This document shows positions 1-6,272 of a stretch of 6,678 nt of DNA, one piece after another. Origin of the DNA: Chloroflexota bacterium (GTDB taxonomy: Bacteria > Chloroflexota > Dehalococcoidia > Lucifugimonadales > Lucifugimonadaceae); the NCBI GenBank assembly GCA_009837685.1, contig VXTA01000121.1, positions 1 through 6,678 on the forward strand, read 5' to 3'. A program made the position numbers and the translations under genes. The stretch's first letter is position 1. Each line of letters opens with the position of its first letter. The notes beneath the pieces were generated by a model. It searched no databases. It saw only the letters and a program-made list of their open reading frames with translations, and was not told the DNA's origin.

Positions 1-1007
1 AAAGCGCACGACAGAAGATCTCTGAGAGGTATCAGATGGCGATACGGCGCGTACTCGCCAGATGGATCATGCCAAAGGCCATTGTCATCTCTGACTGCAT
101 CAACATGCGCGCCGTCCGAAAGCGCTTGCGTGCGATACAACACGCCAAGAGTCATAATGTCGCCGCACTCTGGGCACAGTCCCTTCAGTTCCCTCGATGC
201 GTCGGGATGCATCCGAACGCCGCATTTACGATGTCCATCGAGGTGGTACTTCCCATGTTCGGGATGAAACTCATACGTCTCTAAGACGCTACGACTTCGC
301 AGCGCACGAACAACACCGTCGTAGCTCATCTCGTCTACTTTCAGCACCGTAGCTTCTCTGCCCAACGACGCTATCGAGTGAGCATCGGAGAACGACACTA
401 TCGAGCGGATCTTCGAATCGGAAACGGACCAATGCATCGACGGGTCGCTCGATAGCCCGGTTTCCACTGCCAGTATCTCGTCAGTTGCGTCGCCAAAGCA
501 CTCGTGAAGCGATTCAAATCCTGATTTGGAACCGAACATCCCGTACCACGGTGTGAAAACGTGAGCCGGGATAACTTCAGATCTGGGATCCGCGTCGCGG
601 ATGATTGCCAACAATTCACGCGCCGATATCTTGAAGACTGGTCGACCATCCGCTTTCAAATCCTGCAGCTTTGCGAACGTCTCACACATGCTGTCTACAG
701 CATCGAAACTTGGGGCAGCAACCAACAGATGGACACGCCGCGAGCGTTTGTTCTGTCTCCAGATACACGAAATCTCGCTGACCAGCATGAACTCTTTGCC
801 ATACGCGGAAAAGATGCCGGATCCTGGGCTAGTCTCGATCAATTCATGTCTCATTTCATCGCGCCACACCGGATGAGTGAAATCTGGCGCCGCAAGTAGG
901 TCAATACCGACGCGCGTGCCGGCTTCAGCCAGACTACGAATATCCAGCCTAGGACTGGTCGCCAAGGAGTAACGCGAATGGAGGTGCAGGTCGCAGATGA
1001 TGCGCAT
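1..1007 (-). CDS. endoQ: Endonuclease Q (EndoQ) family PHP-domain nuclease, C-terminus cut by window edge
   Basis: 335 codons are visible and the frame is still open at the window edge, so the C-terminus is missing. ATG at 1007 is preceded in frame by TAG three codons upstream, which fixes the start. A PHP metal-binding domain comes first: DLHLHS (6-11, H8/H10), PDFTHP (41-46, D42/H45), SEIS (77-80, E78), H93, PAHVFTPW (147-154, H149) and SDAH (207-210). Family signatures follow: FGSKSGFES (158-166) and ETGLSSDP (182-189). After it is a zinc-ribbon-like segment: FHPEHGKYH (247-255), HRKCGV (259-264), CPECG (278-282). This arrangement is that of EndoQ. Characterised members cut DNA on the 5' side of deaminated bases (uracil, hypoxanthine, xanthine) and abasic sites, so a role in repairing base deamination is expected by homology. 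Where the family usually has G-D-F-T-H-P the site reads A-P-D-F-T-H-P, slightly divergent but with ligands kept. It is transcribed away from the tRNA gene and separate from the lipid genes. A plain PHP phosphoesterase is less likely because of the zinc ribbon. Confidence 0.88.
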   Translation of the reverse strand, partial: MRIICDLHLHSRYSLATSPRLDIRSLAEAGTRVGIDLLAAPDFTHPVWRDEMRHELIETSPGSGIFSAYGKEFMLVSEISCIWRQNKRSRRVHLLVAAPSFDAVDSMCETFAKLQDLKADGRPVFKISARELLAIIRDADPRSEVIPAHVFTPWYGMFGSKSGFESLHECFGDATDEILAVETGLSSDPSMHWSVSDSKIRSIVSFSDAHSIASLGREATVLKVDEMSYDGVVRALRSRSVLETYEFHPEHGKYHLDGHRKCGVRMHPDASRELKGLCPECGDIMTLGVLYRTQALSDGAHVDAVRDDNGLWHDPSGEYAPYRHLIPLRDLLSCA

Positions 1008-1067
1008 TAACGTTGCCTAGAGCCAGAATTCGAGACGAGTAAGCATAGAATCATAGTATTGGACTTA

Positions 1068-1142
1068 CGGGGAGTGGCGCAGTGGAAGCGCGCCTGCTTT
1101 GGGAGCAGGAGGTCGCGGGTTCGACCCCCGCCTCCCCGACCA
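1068..1142 (+). tRNA. tRNA-Pro, anticodon UGG, CCA encoded
   Basis: A complete 75-nt cloverleaf can be folded by hand. The acceptor stem pairs CGGGGAG (1068-1074) with CTCCCCG (1132-1138). The D stem is GCGC/GCGC, and the anticodon stem CCTGC/GCAGG encloses the loop TTTGGGA, giving anticodon TGG. The T stem GCGGG/CCCGC carries the loop TTCGACC. The discriminator is A1139 and the CCA end is genome-encoded at 1140-1142. A C1-G72 first pair is typical of bacterial proline tRNAs and supports the identity. The gene is the only plus-strand feature. It diverges from the EndoQ gene and converges on fabL, whose stop codon is 21 bases beyond the CCA. No convincing promoter or U-tract terminator is seen next to it. 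Confidence 0.97.
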
Positions 1143-1163
1143 CGCCGTCTACAGCGTCAAACC

Positions 1164-1931
1164 TCAGCGATGCAGAAGCATCTCGCCGCCGTCCACCACG
1201 ATCACCTGCCCTCGTATCATCTCGGCATCTGGCGAACACAGCATCGCCACTACTTTGGCAACTTCTTCAGCCGTTACGGCGCGGCCCGCCGGAGTGTCCC
1301 GTGATGCAACATCGCGGATGCCTAGCTCATCAGGAAACGCGTCCAGAGCGTCAGTCTGCACGAAGCCGGCGGATACGGCATTTACTGAAATGCCTTTGGG
1401 GGCGAGATCAATCGCCATATAACGCGTTACGGCTTCCAGCGCTGCTTTGGAAACTCCAACCGCAAAGTAGCTAGGCAGAACGCGGCCGGAGCCCGGCGAA
1501 GATAAGTTGATAACACGGGCGTCGCTATCCATCAACTTAGCGGCTTTGGAAGTGAGTAGCCATGGTCCCTTGACGTTGATGTCTTGCGTCCAGTCCCAAT
1601 GTTTTTCTTCCAGTTCGAGCGAACTTCGCATCACTCCCGAAGCCGCGTTATTGACTAGTATGTCGATCCTGCCGAACTTTTCGCTGATAGCTGTTACCAG
1701 TTCTTGTATCGCTTCGGGATTCGCGACGTTTGCCCGATGCCGTAGTGTCTGCACACCTAAGGACTGAAGTTCTTCCTCGGTTGCTCTAGCCGATGTATGA
1801 CCTCGTAGGTAGTTGAAGCAGATGTCCGCACCGCGTCTAGCAAGCTCAAGACAGATAGCCCGTCCGATACCGCGCGAACCTCCAGTAATCAAGGCGACCT
1901 TGCCAGACAGCGGTTTGCCTATAGAGTTCAT
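1164..1931 (-). CDS. fabL: Enoyl-[acyl-carrier-protein] reductase III (FabL), short-chain dehydrogenase type
   Basis: 255 residues, full length for a short-chain dehydrogenase/reductase. FabL reduces the trans-2-enoyl-ACP double bond with NADPH, the last step of each type II fatty acid elongation round. The Rossmann glycine motif is TGGSRGIG (16-23). Features matching Bacillus FabL rather than FabG are NNAASGV (94-100), ELEEKHWDWT (106-115), VGVSKAALE (158-166) and MIRGQVIVVDGG (238-249). The active-site Tyr and Lys are spaced Y-x6-K (Y155, K162), as in enoyl reductases; ketoreductases have Y-x3-K. Start is ATG at 1931; an AAGG lies 13 bases upstream, far for a ribosome site. It follows fabG by 83 bases and ends the minus-strand lipid block. 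The main alternative is a general SDR oxidoreductase, but the HWDWT and Y-x6-K signatures with fatty acid neighbours make FabL strong. Confidence 0.88.
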   Translation of the reverse strand: MNSIGKPLSGKVALITGGSRGIGRAICLELARRGADICFNYLRGHTSARATEEELQSLGVQTLRHRANVANPEAIQELVTAISEKFGRIDILVNNAASGVMRSSLELEEKHWDWTQDINVKGPWLLTSKAAKLMDSDARVINLSSPGSGRVLPSYFAVGVSKAALEAVTRYMAIDLAPKGISVNAVSAGFVQTDALDAFPDELGIRDVASRDTPAGRAVTAEEVAKVVAMLCSPDAEMIRGQVIVVDGGEMLLHR

Positions 1932-2014
1932 TGACTTGCAGTTACCTTCAAGACGATCAAATAGAGTGGGAATTTTCCCTTCGCCGCGCCCATTTCAGCA
2001 CAGGGGATACGCTC

Positions 2015-2767
2015 TTAGATGGCCAAACCACCGTCAACGCGGATCACCTCACCAGTGACGTAGCGAGCCTCTTCTTTGGTCAGGAATGCCACCATCGGTA
2101 CGATCTCTTCTACGTAACCGAACCTGCCCATCGGGATCAAATCCAACAGAAATTTCCGTGCCCGGTCTGAAATCACCTCGCTAGTGGCGGTCGCTACATA
2201 GCCTGGCGCTACCACATTGACCGTGATGTTGCGTTTGGCCAGTTCCTTCGCCACGGAGTATGTGAACCCATGTATGGCCGCCTTTGATGCCGAATAGTTC
2301 GATTGCCCCAGGTTGCCACGCAATCCGACGATCGAAGAGATGTTGATGATACGGCCCCAACGACCCTTGACCATGTCCGGTACCACTAACCTAGTGCAAT
2401 GAATCGTGCCCCAGAGGTTCGTGTTTATCGTGTGCTCTAGCTGCTCGTCCTTCATTCGCAAAAGCAGACTGTCCGATATTACGCCAGCATTGTTGACCAA
2501 GATCTCAATTGGTCCGAGCGTCTTGACCGCGCCAGCCACAATCTGCTCACAGCCTTCTTTGCTTGCGACACTCCCGCCTACCGCAGTTGCCGTACCGCCT
2601 GCTCTGCGTATTTCCTCAACCACCTCCAATGCTTCATCCTCGTGTGAGTTGTAATTCACCGCCACAGAATGACCCATAGACGCTAACCGAATGGCAATAC
2701 CTCGACCGATGCCGCGTGAAGCGCCGGTCACAAGTGCGGTTCGTGGTTGGTCAGTGAGGTCCAACAT
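2015..2767 (-). CDS. fabG: 3-oxoacyl-[acyl-carrier-protein] reductase FabG
   Basis: 250 residues, standard length for FabG. It reduces 3-oxoacyl-ACP to (3R)-hydroxyacyl-ACP with NADPH in the cytoplasm. The cofactor motif TGASRGIG is at 14-21 and NNAGV at 92-96. The classical catalytic set is complete: N117, S145, Y158 and K162 (NYSASK, Y-x3-K). The C-terminus VTGEVIRVDGG (237-247) is characteristic of the family. ATG at 2767 begins 30 bases after the plsX stop, so the two are very probably cotranscribed. The leader before the ATG has no Shine-Dalgarno; the mRNA there actually reads CCTCCT (2783-2778), the complement of one. With the dehydratase pair upstream and fabL downstream it forms the reductive half of an elongation cycle. 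An SDR acting on acyl-CoA, such as a PhaB-like acetoacetyl-CoA reductase, cannot be excluded from sequence alone, but plsX next door favours fatty acid synthesis. Confidence 0.92.
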   Translation of the reverse strand: MLDLTDQPRTALVTGASRGIGRGIAIRLASMGHSVAVNYNSHEDEALEVVEEIRRAGGTATAVGGSVASKEGCEQIVAGAVKTLGPIEILVNNAGVISDSLLLRMKDEQLEHTINTNLWGTIHCTRLVVPDMVKGRWGRIINISSIVGLRGNLGQSNYSASKAAIHGFTYSVAKELAKRNITVNVVAPGYVATATSEVISDRARKFLLDLIPMGRFGYVEEIVPMVAFLTKEEARYVTGEVIRVDGGLAI

Positions 2768-2797
2768 AAAATCTGGCAGGAGGTTCGCTGAACGGCG

Positions 2798-3796
2798 TCA
2801 AGAAACTTGAGTGTGGAACTCGTCCAGCTCCTTTTGTTGTGCCGCCACGAAGTCGTTGTCGAACACATGCTTAGCGGTTTTGATTGCTGTTGCGATGCCT
2901 GTAGAACCCGCGGCACCGTGCCCGACGACCGCTATGCCATTGACTCCCAACAACGGTCCACCACCATATGTGGCGAGCTGATTTGTCATTGAGTAAATCT
3001 CGTCAGCCAGCGCGCCTGCTCCCTTATCCCTAACTAGATCGGCGATTGCTTTCCCCAACCCTTCCGTCAGTTTCAATACCACGTTCCCCACGAACCCGTC
3101 GCAGATCACCACGTCGGCTTTGTCATAAGGCAGATCGTACGGTTCGATCATGCCGACATAGTTAAGGTTCGAACGCGTCAACAACTCGGCAGTTTCTTTC
3201 ACCAAAGTGTTGCCCTTGGTCTCCTCCGAACCGACGTTCAATAGTGCGATCCGAGGATTTTTCTGGCCGTAGATGATGCGCGACATCACGCTTCCGAGCG
3301 TGCCAAAATCGGCCAACTGTTGAGGTCGAACATCGATATTTGCGCCGAGGTCGATGATGGCCGTGTTCGGCGAAAATCCGATTATCGCACCACCGAGGCA
3401 TCCTCGCGTAATGCCTTCCATCGTGCCGTACGTCACGGTTGCTGCCGCTATCGACGCACCCGTAGAACCCATACTCACAAACGCGTGCGCTTTCCCCATC
3501 TTCACCAAACCAGAGCACACGAAGATCGACGCTCGTGGCTTAGATCGGAAGACCATCGCCGGATTGTCAGTCTCTTCGACGACGCCATCGGAAGGAATTA
3601 CTTGGAGCAACGGATGGTTCGTAGCGCTGTGCTCCGCCAAAACATCAGAGATGGTTTCAGGCTCACCCACCAAGGCGATCGCGAGATCCCCGTTGGACAC
3701 TACGTCGAGAGCGGCTGGGATCGTCGCTGCCGGCCCGTGGTCACCGCCCATGGCGTCAAGGGCCACAACCATGCTGGGTCTTCCGCTGATGGACAT
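2798..3796 (-). CDS. plsX: Phosphate acyltransferase PlsX
   Basis: PlsX transfers the acyl chain from acyl-ACP to inorganic phosphate, giving acyl-phosphate for PlsY in phospholipid synthesis; it is a soluble, membrane-associated enzyme. Numbered from ATG at 3796 (332 residues), the family motifs appear in order: DAMGGDHGP (14-22), SMGSTGA (108-114), DLGANID (149-155), LLNVGSEETKGN (185-196), ICDGFVGNVVLK (231-242) and GGGPLLGVNG (278-287). Length matches the family. The start is uncertain. The frame is open from TTG at 3808, but ATG at 3796 is a better codon. ATG at 3772 is closest to the usual PlsX N-terminus and has GGAAG seven bases upstream. The normal GNTGA loop reads GSTGA, a conservative change. 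It sits 30 bases before fabG; plsX with fab genes is a common bacterial arrangement. Confidence 0.94.
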   Translation of the reverse strand: MSISGRPSMVVALDAMGGDHGPAATIPAALDVVSNGDLAIALVGEPETISDVLAEHSATNHPLLQVIPSDGVVEETDNPAMVFRSKPRASIFVCSGLVKMGKAHAFVSMGSTGASIAAATVTYGTMEGITRGCLGGAIIGFSPNTAIIDLGANIDVRPQQLADFGTLGSVMSRIIYGQKNPRIALLNVGSEETKGNTLVKETAELLTRSNLNYVGMIEPYDLPYDKADVVICDGFVGNVVLKLTEGLGKAIADLVRDKGAGALADEIYSMTNQLATYGGGPLLGVNGIAVVGHGAAGSTGIATAIKTAKHVFDNDFVAAQQKELDEFHTQVS

Positions 3797-3806
3797 GTTT
3801 TGCTTC

Positions 3807-3851
3807 AAAATTCGCCGCGCGAAACCACATCGCGACGCTCACATTAGTATA
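3807..3851 (-). promoter_or_regulatory. Possible plsX leader: -10-like box and two mutually exclusive hairpins
   Basis: Read on the minus strand, TATACT (3851-3846) resembles a -10 box, but no good -35 sits 16-19 bases upstream. Just downstream, one hairpin can form from CGCGA (3834-3830) and TCGCG (3822-3818) with a 7-base loop. A second can form from TTCGC (3823-3819) and GCGAA (3815-3811) with a 3-base loop, followed at once by TTTT (3810-3807). The two stems share bases, so only one can form at a time, as in an attenuator. Both stems are only five pairs long, so chance is a real possibility. It occupies most of the 88-base gap before the plsX ATG. Confidence 0.2.
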
Positions 3852-3884
3852 CCCGCGTGGGTTGAATCATCGACTGACCAACGC

Positions 3885-4295
3885 CTAGCCCAGCGGGACG
3901 GTAGCAGTTCCGGTCAGTGCTTTTTCGCCAGTAGGGCGGGTTACGGCGACATCACATTCGATGAATTGCCGACCGCCTACTTCTCGTACGCGTTTAACTG
4001 ATCCGTGAACTGTTACTTCTTCCCCGGGCACGACGGGTGATGTGAAACGCGTCTTGACAGTGCCGCCATCATGCCACGCGCCTGGGTAGTTGATCGACAT
4101 CATCTCCCACACAAAAGCGAGGCTCAGCATACCGTGAGCAATCCGTTGGCCGAAGCGGGTGGTGCTCGCAAATTCCTCGTCAAGATGTATCGGGTTGTGA
4201 TCGCCCGAGGCACCGGCGTACGCGTTTACCCGATCTTGGGTCACCGTGCGGCGGAATCCCTTCAGTTCTTCGCCTGTCGCTTGAGGTGGGCTCAT
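3885..4295 (-). CDS. MaoC-like (R)-specific enoyl hydratase / 3-hydroxyacyl-ACP dehydratase, HadB-like catalytic subunit
   Basis: 136 residues making a single hotdog fold. The hydratase-2 motif is intact: YAGASGDHNPIHLDEEFA (26-43) with catalytic D32 and H37, then FGQRIAHGML (48-57). The family interconverts (3R)-hydroxyacyl and trans-2-enoyl thioesters. The ATG overlaps the upstream stop by four bases (ATGA, 4295-4292) and has no Shine-Dalgarno, implying translational coupling and equal amounts of two partners. In mycobacteria HadA and HadB are adjacent hotdog proteins forming a heterodimeric (3R)-hydroxyacyl-ACP dehydratase in which HadB is catalytic. The order here, and the fabG-fabL genes that follow, suggest the same job. 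No FabZ or FabA is present in the window. The substrate is inferred; an acyl-CoA hydratase (PhaJ-like) is the alternative. Confidence 0.85.
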   Translation of the reverse strand: MSPPQATGEELKGFRRTVTQDRVNAYAGASGDHNPIHLDEEFASTTRFGQRIAHGMLSLAFVWEMMSINYPGAWHDGGTVKTRFTSPVVPGEEVTVHGSVKRVREVGGRQFIECDVAVTRPTGEKALTGTATVPLG

Positions 4296-5068
4296 GGCAT
4301 CATGATGATCGTCGAACTCGATTCCGCAACTCTGCGACCTGCTTCATCGACAAACGTAGTTTCAAAAATCGCCCAGATGCTGCCACGACGGTTCGAGCAA
4401 CTCTTGAGCGTGGAATTAGCGATGATCATTTCGCCGGGAGTAGCTTGCCGGTGCACAGTCATTTGCTGACCGGCATGAACCGTCTCGATGCGGTTCTCGA
4501 CGATGCCGATTTCGGCAATCAGACTGCTTAACACGTACGCATCGAGTTGGAGGGGATGCGCATTCCCTGAAAAGTCATGCAGTTTCTCGCTGTCCCCGGT
4601 TGCGGCGATGTAGGCGTCAGCATCAGGCTGCGAGATTTCGATCACATACGGGCCAAAGGCTTGTCCCGACTCCAGTTCGCCCAGATCCATCGGGGTCGCC
4701 TCATTTCTCCCGCGGCTACTGCGTTGCATGTCGATGGCTTCGTTGACCAAGACATTAGCAAGCTCGAACGAGGCTGGGTTCCCAAAATCGAGGTCTGAAA
4801 TCGCCAGCACACGATGCAGTAATCCGGTAGAGGCTAACACTTCCGATGTTTCGCCCGCTGCGGGGACATTGACGCCGAGTGCTACCGCCATTGCTGAGGC
4901 TGCATTGATGCCGGACTCATCCAGTTGTACCCCCGTAAGCGTTTGTTCGCGGTAGTGCAGCAGCACTGCGTCTTCGGTTTGTTCGAGCTTTACCCGAAGA
5001 TGTGAACGGGGCGTGCCAAGTAACTCGTACGCTGCCTCTATCGCTGACGCTCTTTGTGCCTTGTCCAT
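4292..5068 (-). CDS. Hotdog-fold dehydratase-like protein (HadA-like partner) with unrecognised N-terminal domain
   Basis: 258 residues in two parts. Residues ~127-258 look like a MaoC/FAS1-type hotdog domain: ELESGQAFGPY (131-141), DADAYIAATGD (149-159), a hydrophobic helix near 176-190, then VHRQATPGEM (205-214) and closing strands. This resembles the non-catalytic HadA-type subunit of dehydratase pairs, and the stop overlaps the start of the catalytic MaoC gene by four bases. D159 and H164 have the five-residue spacing of the hydratase motif, but the N-P between them is missing, so activity is doubtful. Residues 1-126 match no family I recognise. They are mixed and rather acidic, with an Ala-rich stretch at 56-71 and a polar linker at 115-126. 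An internal ATG (codon 127, position 4690) stands exactly at the domain boundary and could give a hotdog-only product. The gene begins 51 bases after cysC. The hotdog assignment is good; the exact role is inferred from the neighbours. Confidence 0.7.
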   Translation of the reverse strand: MDKAQRASAIEAAYELLGTPRSHLRVKLEQTEDAVLLHYREQTLTGVQLDESGINAASAMAVALGVNVPAAGETSEVLASTGLLHRVLAISDLDFGNPASFELANVLVNEAIDMQRSSRGRNEATPMDLGELESGQAFGPYVIEISQPDADAYIAATGDSEKLHDFSGNAHPLQLDAYVLSSLIAEIGIVENRIETVHAGQQMTVHRQATPGEMIIANSTLKSCSNRRGSIWAIFETTFVDEAGRRVAESSSTIIMMP

Positions 5069-5119
5069 GACTGGGTCACTGCTCGATTCCCGACGGCGAC
5101 GAGTCTACGATTCACTCGA

Positions 5120-5653
5120 TTATGGCGAGATCAGTTCCAATTCCACCAACCGATTCCAGACCATTTCTGCACTGACTTCAGGCGTTTCCTTGTCGGATCT
5201 GAACATGATCTCCGGGTCTGCGGGCGGTTCGTAAGGGTCAGAAACGCCGGTGAAGTTCTCGATGCGACCCTCGAGCGCCATTTTGTATAGACCCTTAACG
5301 TCACGTTCTATGAGAGCATCCAATTCGCAAGATGCAAAGACCTCGACGAAGTTCTCGTGCTTTTCGCGGATCTCATCGCGGATCGCTTTGTAAGGCGAAA
5401 TTGCCGCGACGATGCAAATCACGCCGTTGCGCGCTAATAGCTCACTGACGAAACCGATGCGGCGGACATTCGTGTCGCGGTCTTCCTTTGAAAATCCCAA
5501 ACCAACGCTGAGGTTGGTTCGAACAACGTCGCCATCCAAGATTTCGACCTTCGCGCCTGCGTTCTGCAGCCGCTCCATGATCATATTGCCGATTGTGGTT
5601 TTTCCAGCCCCTGAAAGGCCAGTGAACCACAGCGTAAAACCCTTATGTTGCAT
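5120..5653 (-). CDS. cysC: Adenylyl-sulfate kinase (APS kinase)
   Basis: 177 residues, a normal length for a single-domain APS kinase. It phosphorylates adenosine 5'-phosphosulfate to PAPS, the donor for sulfotransferases and for PAPS-dependent sulfate reduction. Visible motifs are the Walker A loop GLSGAGKTT (12-20), LDGDVVR (39-45), GFSKEDRDTNVRRIGFV (53-69), AAISPYKAIRDEIR (83-96, S86 at the phosphorylated-serine position), KGLYKMALEGRIENFTG (120-136) and DPYEPP (139-144). Start is ATG at 5653; GGTGA three bases upstream is a close, poor ribosome site. It lies 40 bases after tlpA and 51 before the hotdog gene, all on one strand. No sulfate adenylyltransferase or PAPS reductase is seen, so its pathway partners are elsewhere. 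Confidence 0.95.
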   Translation of the reverse strand: MQHKGFTLWFTGLSGAGKTTIGNMIMERLQNAGAKVEILDGDVVRTNLSVGLGFSKEDRDTNVRRIGFVSELLARNGVICIVAAISPYKAIRDEIREKHENFVEVFASCELDALIERDVKGLYKMALEGRIENFTGVSDPYEPPADPEIMFRSDKETPEVSAEMVWNRLVELELISP

Positions 5654-5693
5654 GTATCACCCGTGCGAATTTTGCGAAGTCAACTTTACGATT

Positions 5694-6272
5694 CTAATTT
5701 CCGCCGATGCCGATGGCTTCGTCGCTCATCTGAGTGAGCACAGCGTCCAGAGATTGCGACGTGTTGGGTCCATTGATCTTTCGAACTATTTCGCCTTGCG
5801 GGTTAACGAAGAATTTTTCCGGTATGCCTTTGACACCGAATTCGACCGCGATGCTGCCGTCTTCATCGATCCCATTCGGATACGTGATGTTGTGACGCTT
5901 GATGAAATCGTTGACATCTTCTTCGTTGTCCCAAATCGATATGCCTACGAATTCGACTCCTATCTCTGACCAGCGCTCGTATGCTTCGGCAAGCACCGAT
6001 GCTTCGGCTCGACACGGAGGGCACCACGATGACCAGAAATCGACCATCACGATCGAACCTCGTAGATCGCTGAGGCGCAATTCTTGACCGTCGAGAGTTG
6101 TGATCTGAAAATCACTGTGGACATCGGTAGTTACATCGACCTCGCCGAGCGTGTCGTTCACACCCGGACGTCCGCTGTCGCGTCCAGATTGGAGCATGCC
6201 AATGATCAAAACGACAACGAAGATCAGCAACGGCACACCAACTGCCAAAATCGGAATTTTGCGGCTAGACAT
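5694..6272 (-). CDS. Membrane-anchored TlpA/ResA/CcmG-like thiol-disulfide oxidoreductase
   Basis: 192 residues. The N-terminus has R4/K5 and then one hydrophobic segment at about 6-27 with no lipobox cysteine, so it should be an uncleaved anchor with the rest outside the membrane. After a linker comes a thioredoxin-fold redoxin: FQITTLDGQELRLSDLRG (55-72), VMVDFWSSWCPPC (75-87) with redox C84 and C87, VEFVGISIWD (106-115), and GIPEKFFV (149-156) with P151 as the cis-proline. The WCPPC site and the GxPE-x-FF motif are those of TlpA/ResA/CcmG. These proteins reduce disulfides outside the cytoplasm, often in apocytochrome c before haem attachment. The start overlaps the stop of the upstream membrane-protein gene by one base (TGATG), so the two are probably coupled. 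The cytochrome c role is inferred; general envelope thiol reduction is also possible. Confidence 0.9.
   Translation of the reverse strand: MSSRKIPILAVGVPLLIFVVVLIIGMLQSGRDSGRPGVNDTLGEVDVTTDVHSDFQITTLDGQELRLSDLRGSIVMVDFWSSWCPPCRAEASVLAEAYERWSEIGVEFVGISIWDNEEDVNDFIKRHNITYPNGIDEDGSIAVEFGVKGIPEKFFVNPQGEIVRKINGPNTSQSLDAVLTQMSDEAIGIGGN

Noticed and set aside
36..899. Plus-strand open frames of 60-110 codons across the left end
   Set aside because: They lie antisense to the EndoQ frame, which has clear family motifs throughout. Their translations show no recognisable domain.
1042..1059. AT-rich TAGAAT / TAGTAT as a tRNA promoter -10
   Set aside because: No -35-like hexamer stands at a usual distance on the plus strand, so a promoter cannot be supported from sequence alone.
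1068..1142. tRNA-Pro as an integration (att) site
   Set aside because: No second copy of the tRNA 3' end and no integrase is visible in the window. The flanking genes are housekeeping in character.
2778..2783. Perfect AGGAGG on the plus strand
   Set aside because: No plausible plus-strand start codon with a real gene follows. The region downstream is the 3' end of plsX on the other strand.
3320..4001. Long plus-strand open frames (175 and 215 codons)
   Set aside because: They are antisense shadows of plsX and the MaoC gene, both strongly supported by conserved motifs. The translations are low in recognisable structure.
5100..5118. Inverted repeat CGAGT/ACTCG after cysC as a terminator
   Set aside because: Only five pairs around a nine-base loop and no T tract follows, so it does not look like an intrinsic terminator.
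5654..5683. Promoter before cysC: TTGACT (5683-5678) with GTGATA or TGATAC 17-18 bases on
   Set aside because: The -35 is good but the -10 is poor and abuts the start codon, which would make a leaderless message. Kept only as a weak possibility.
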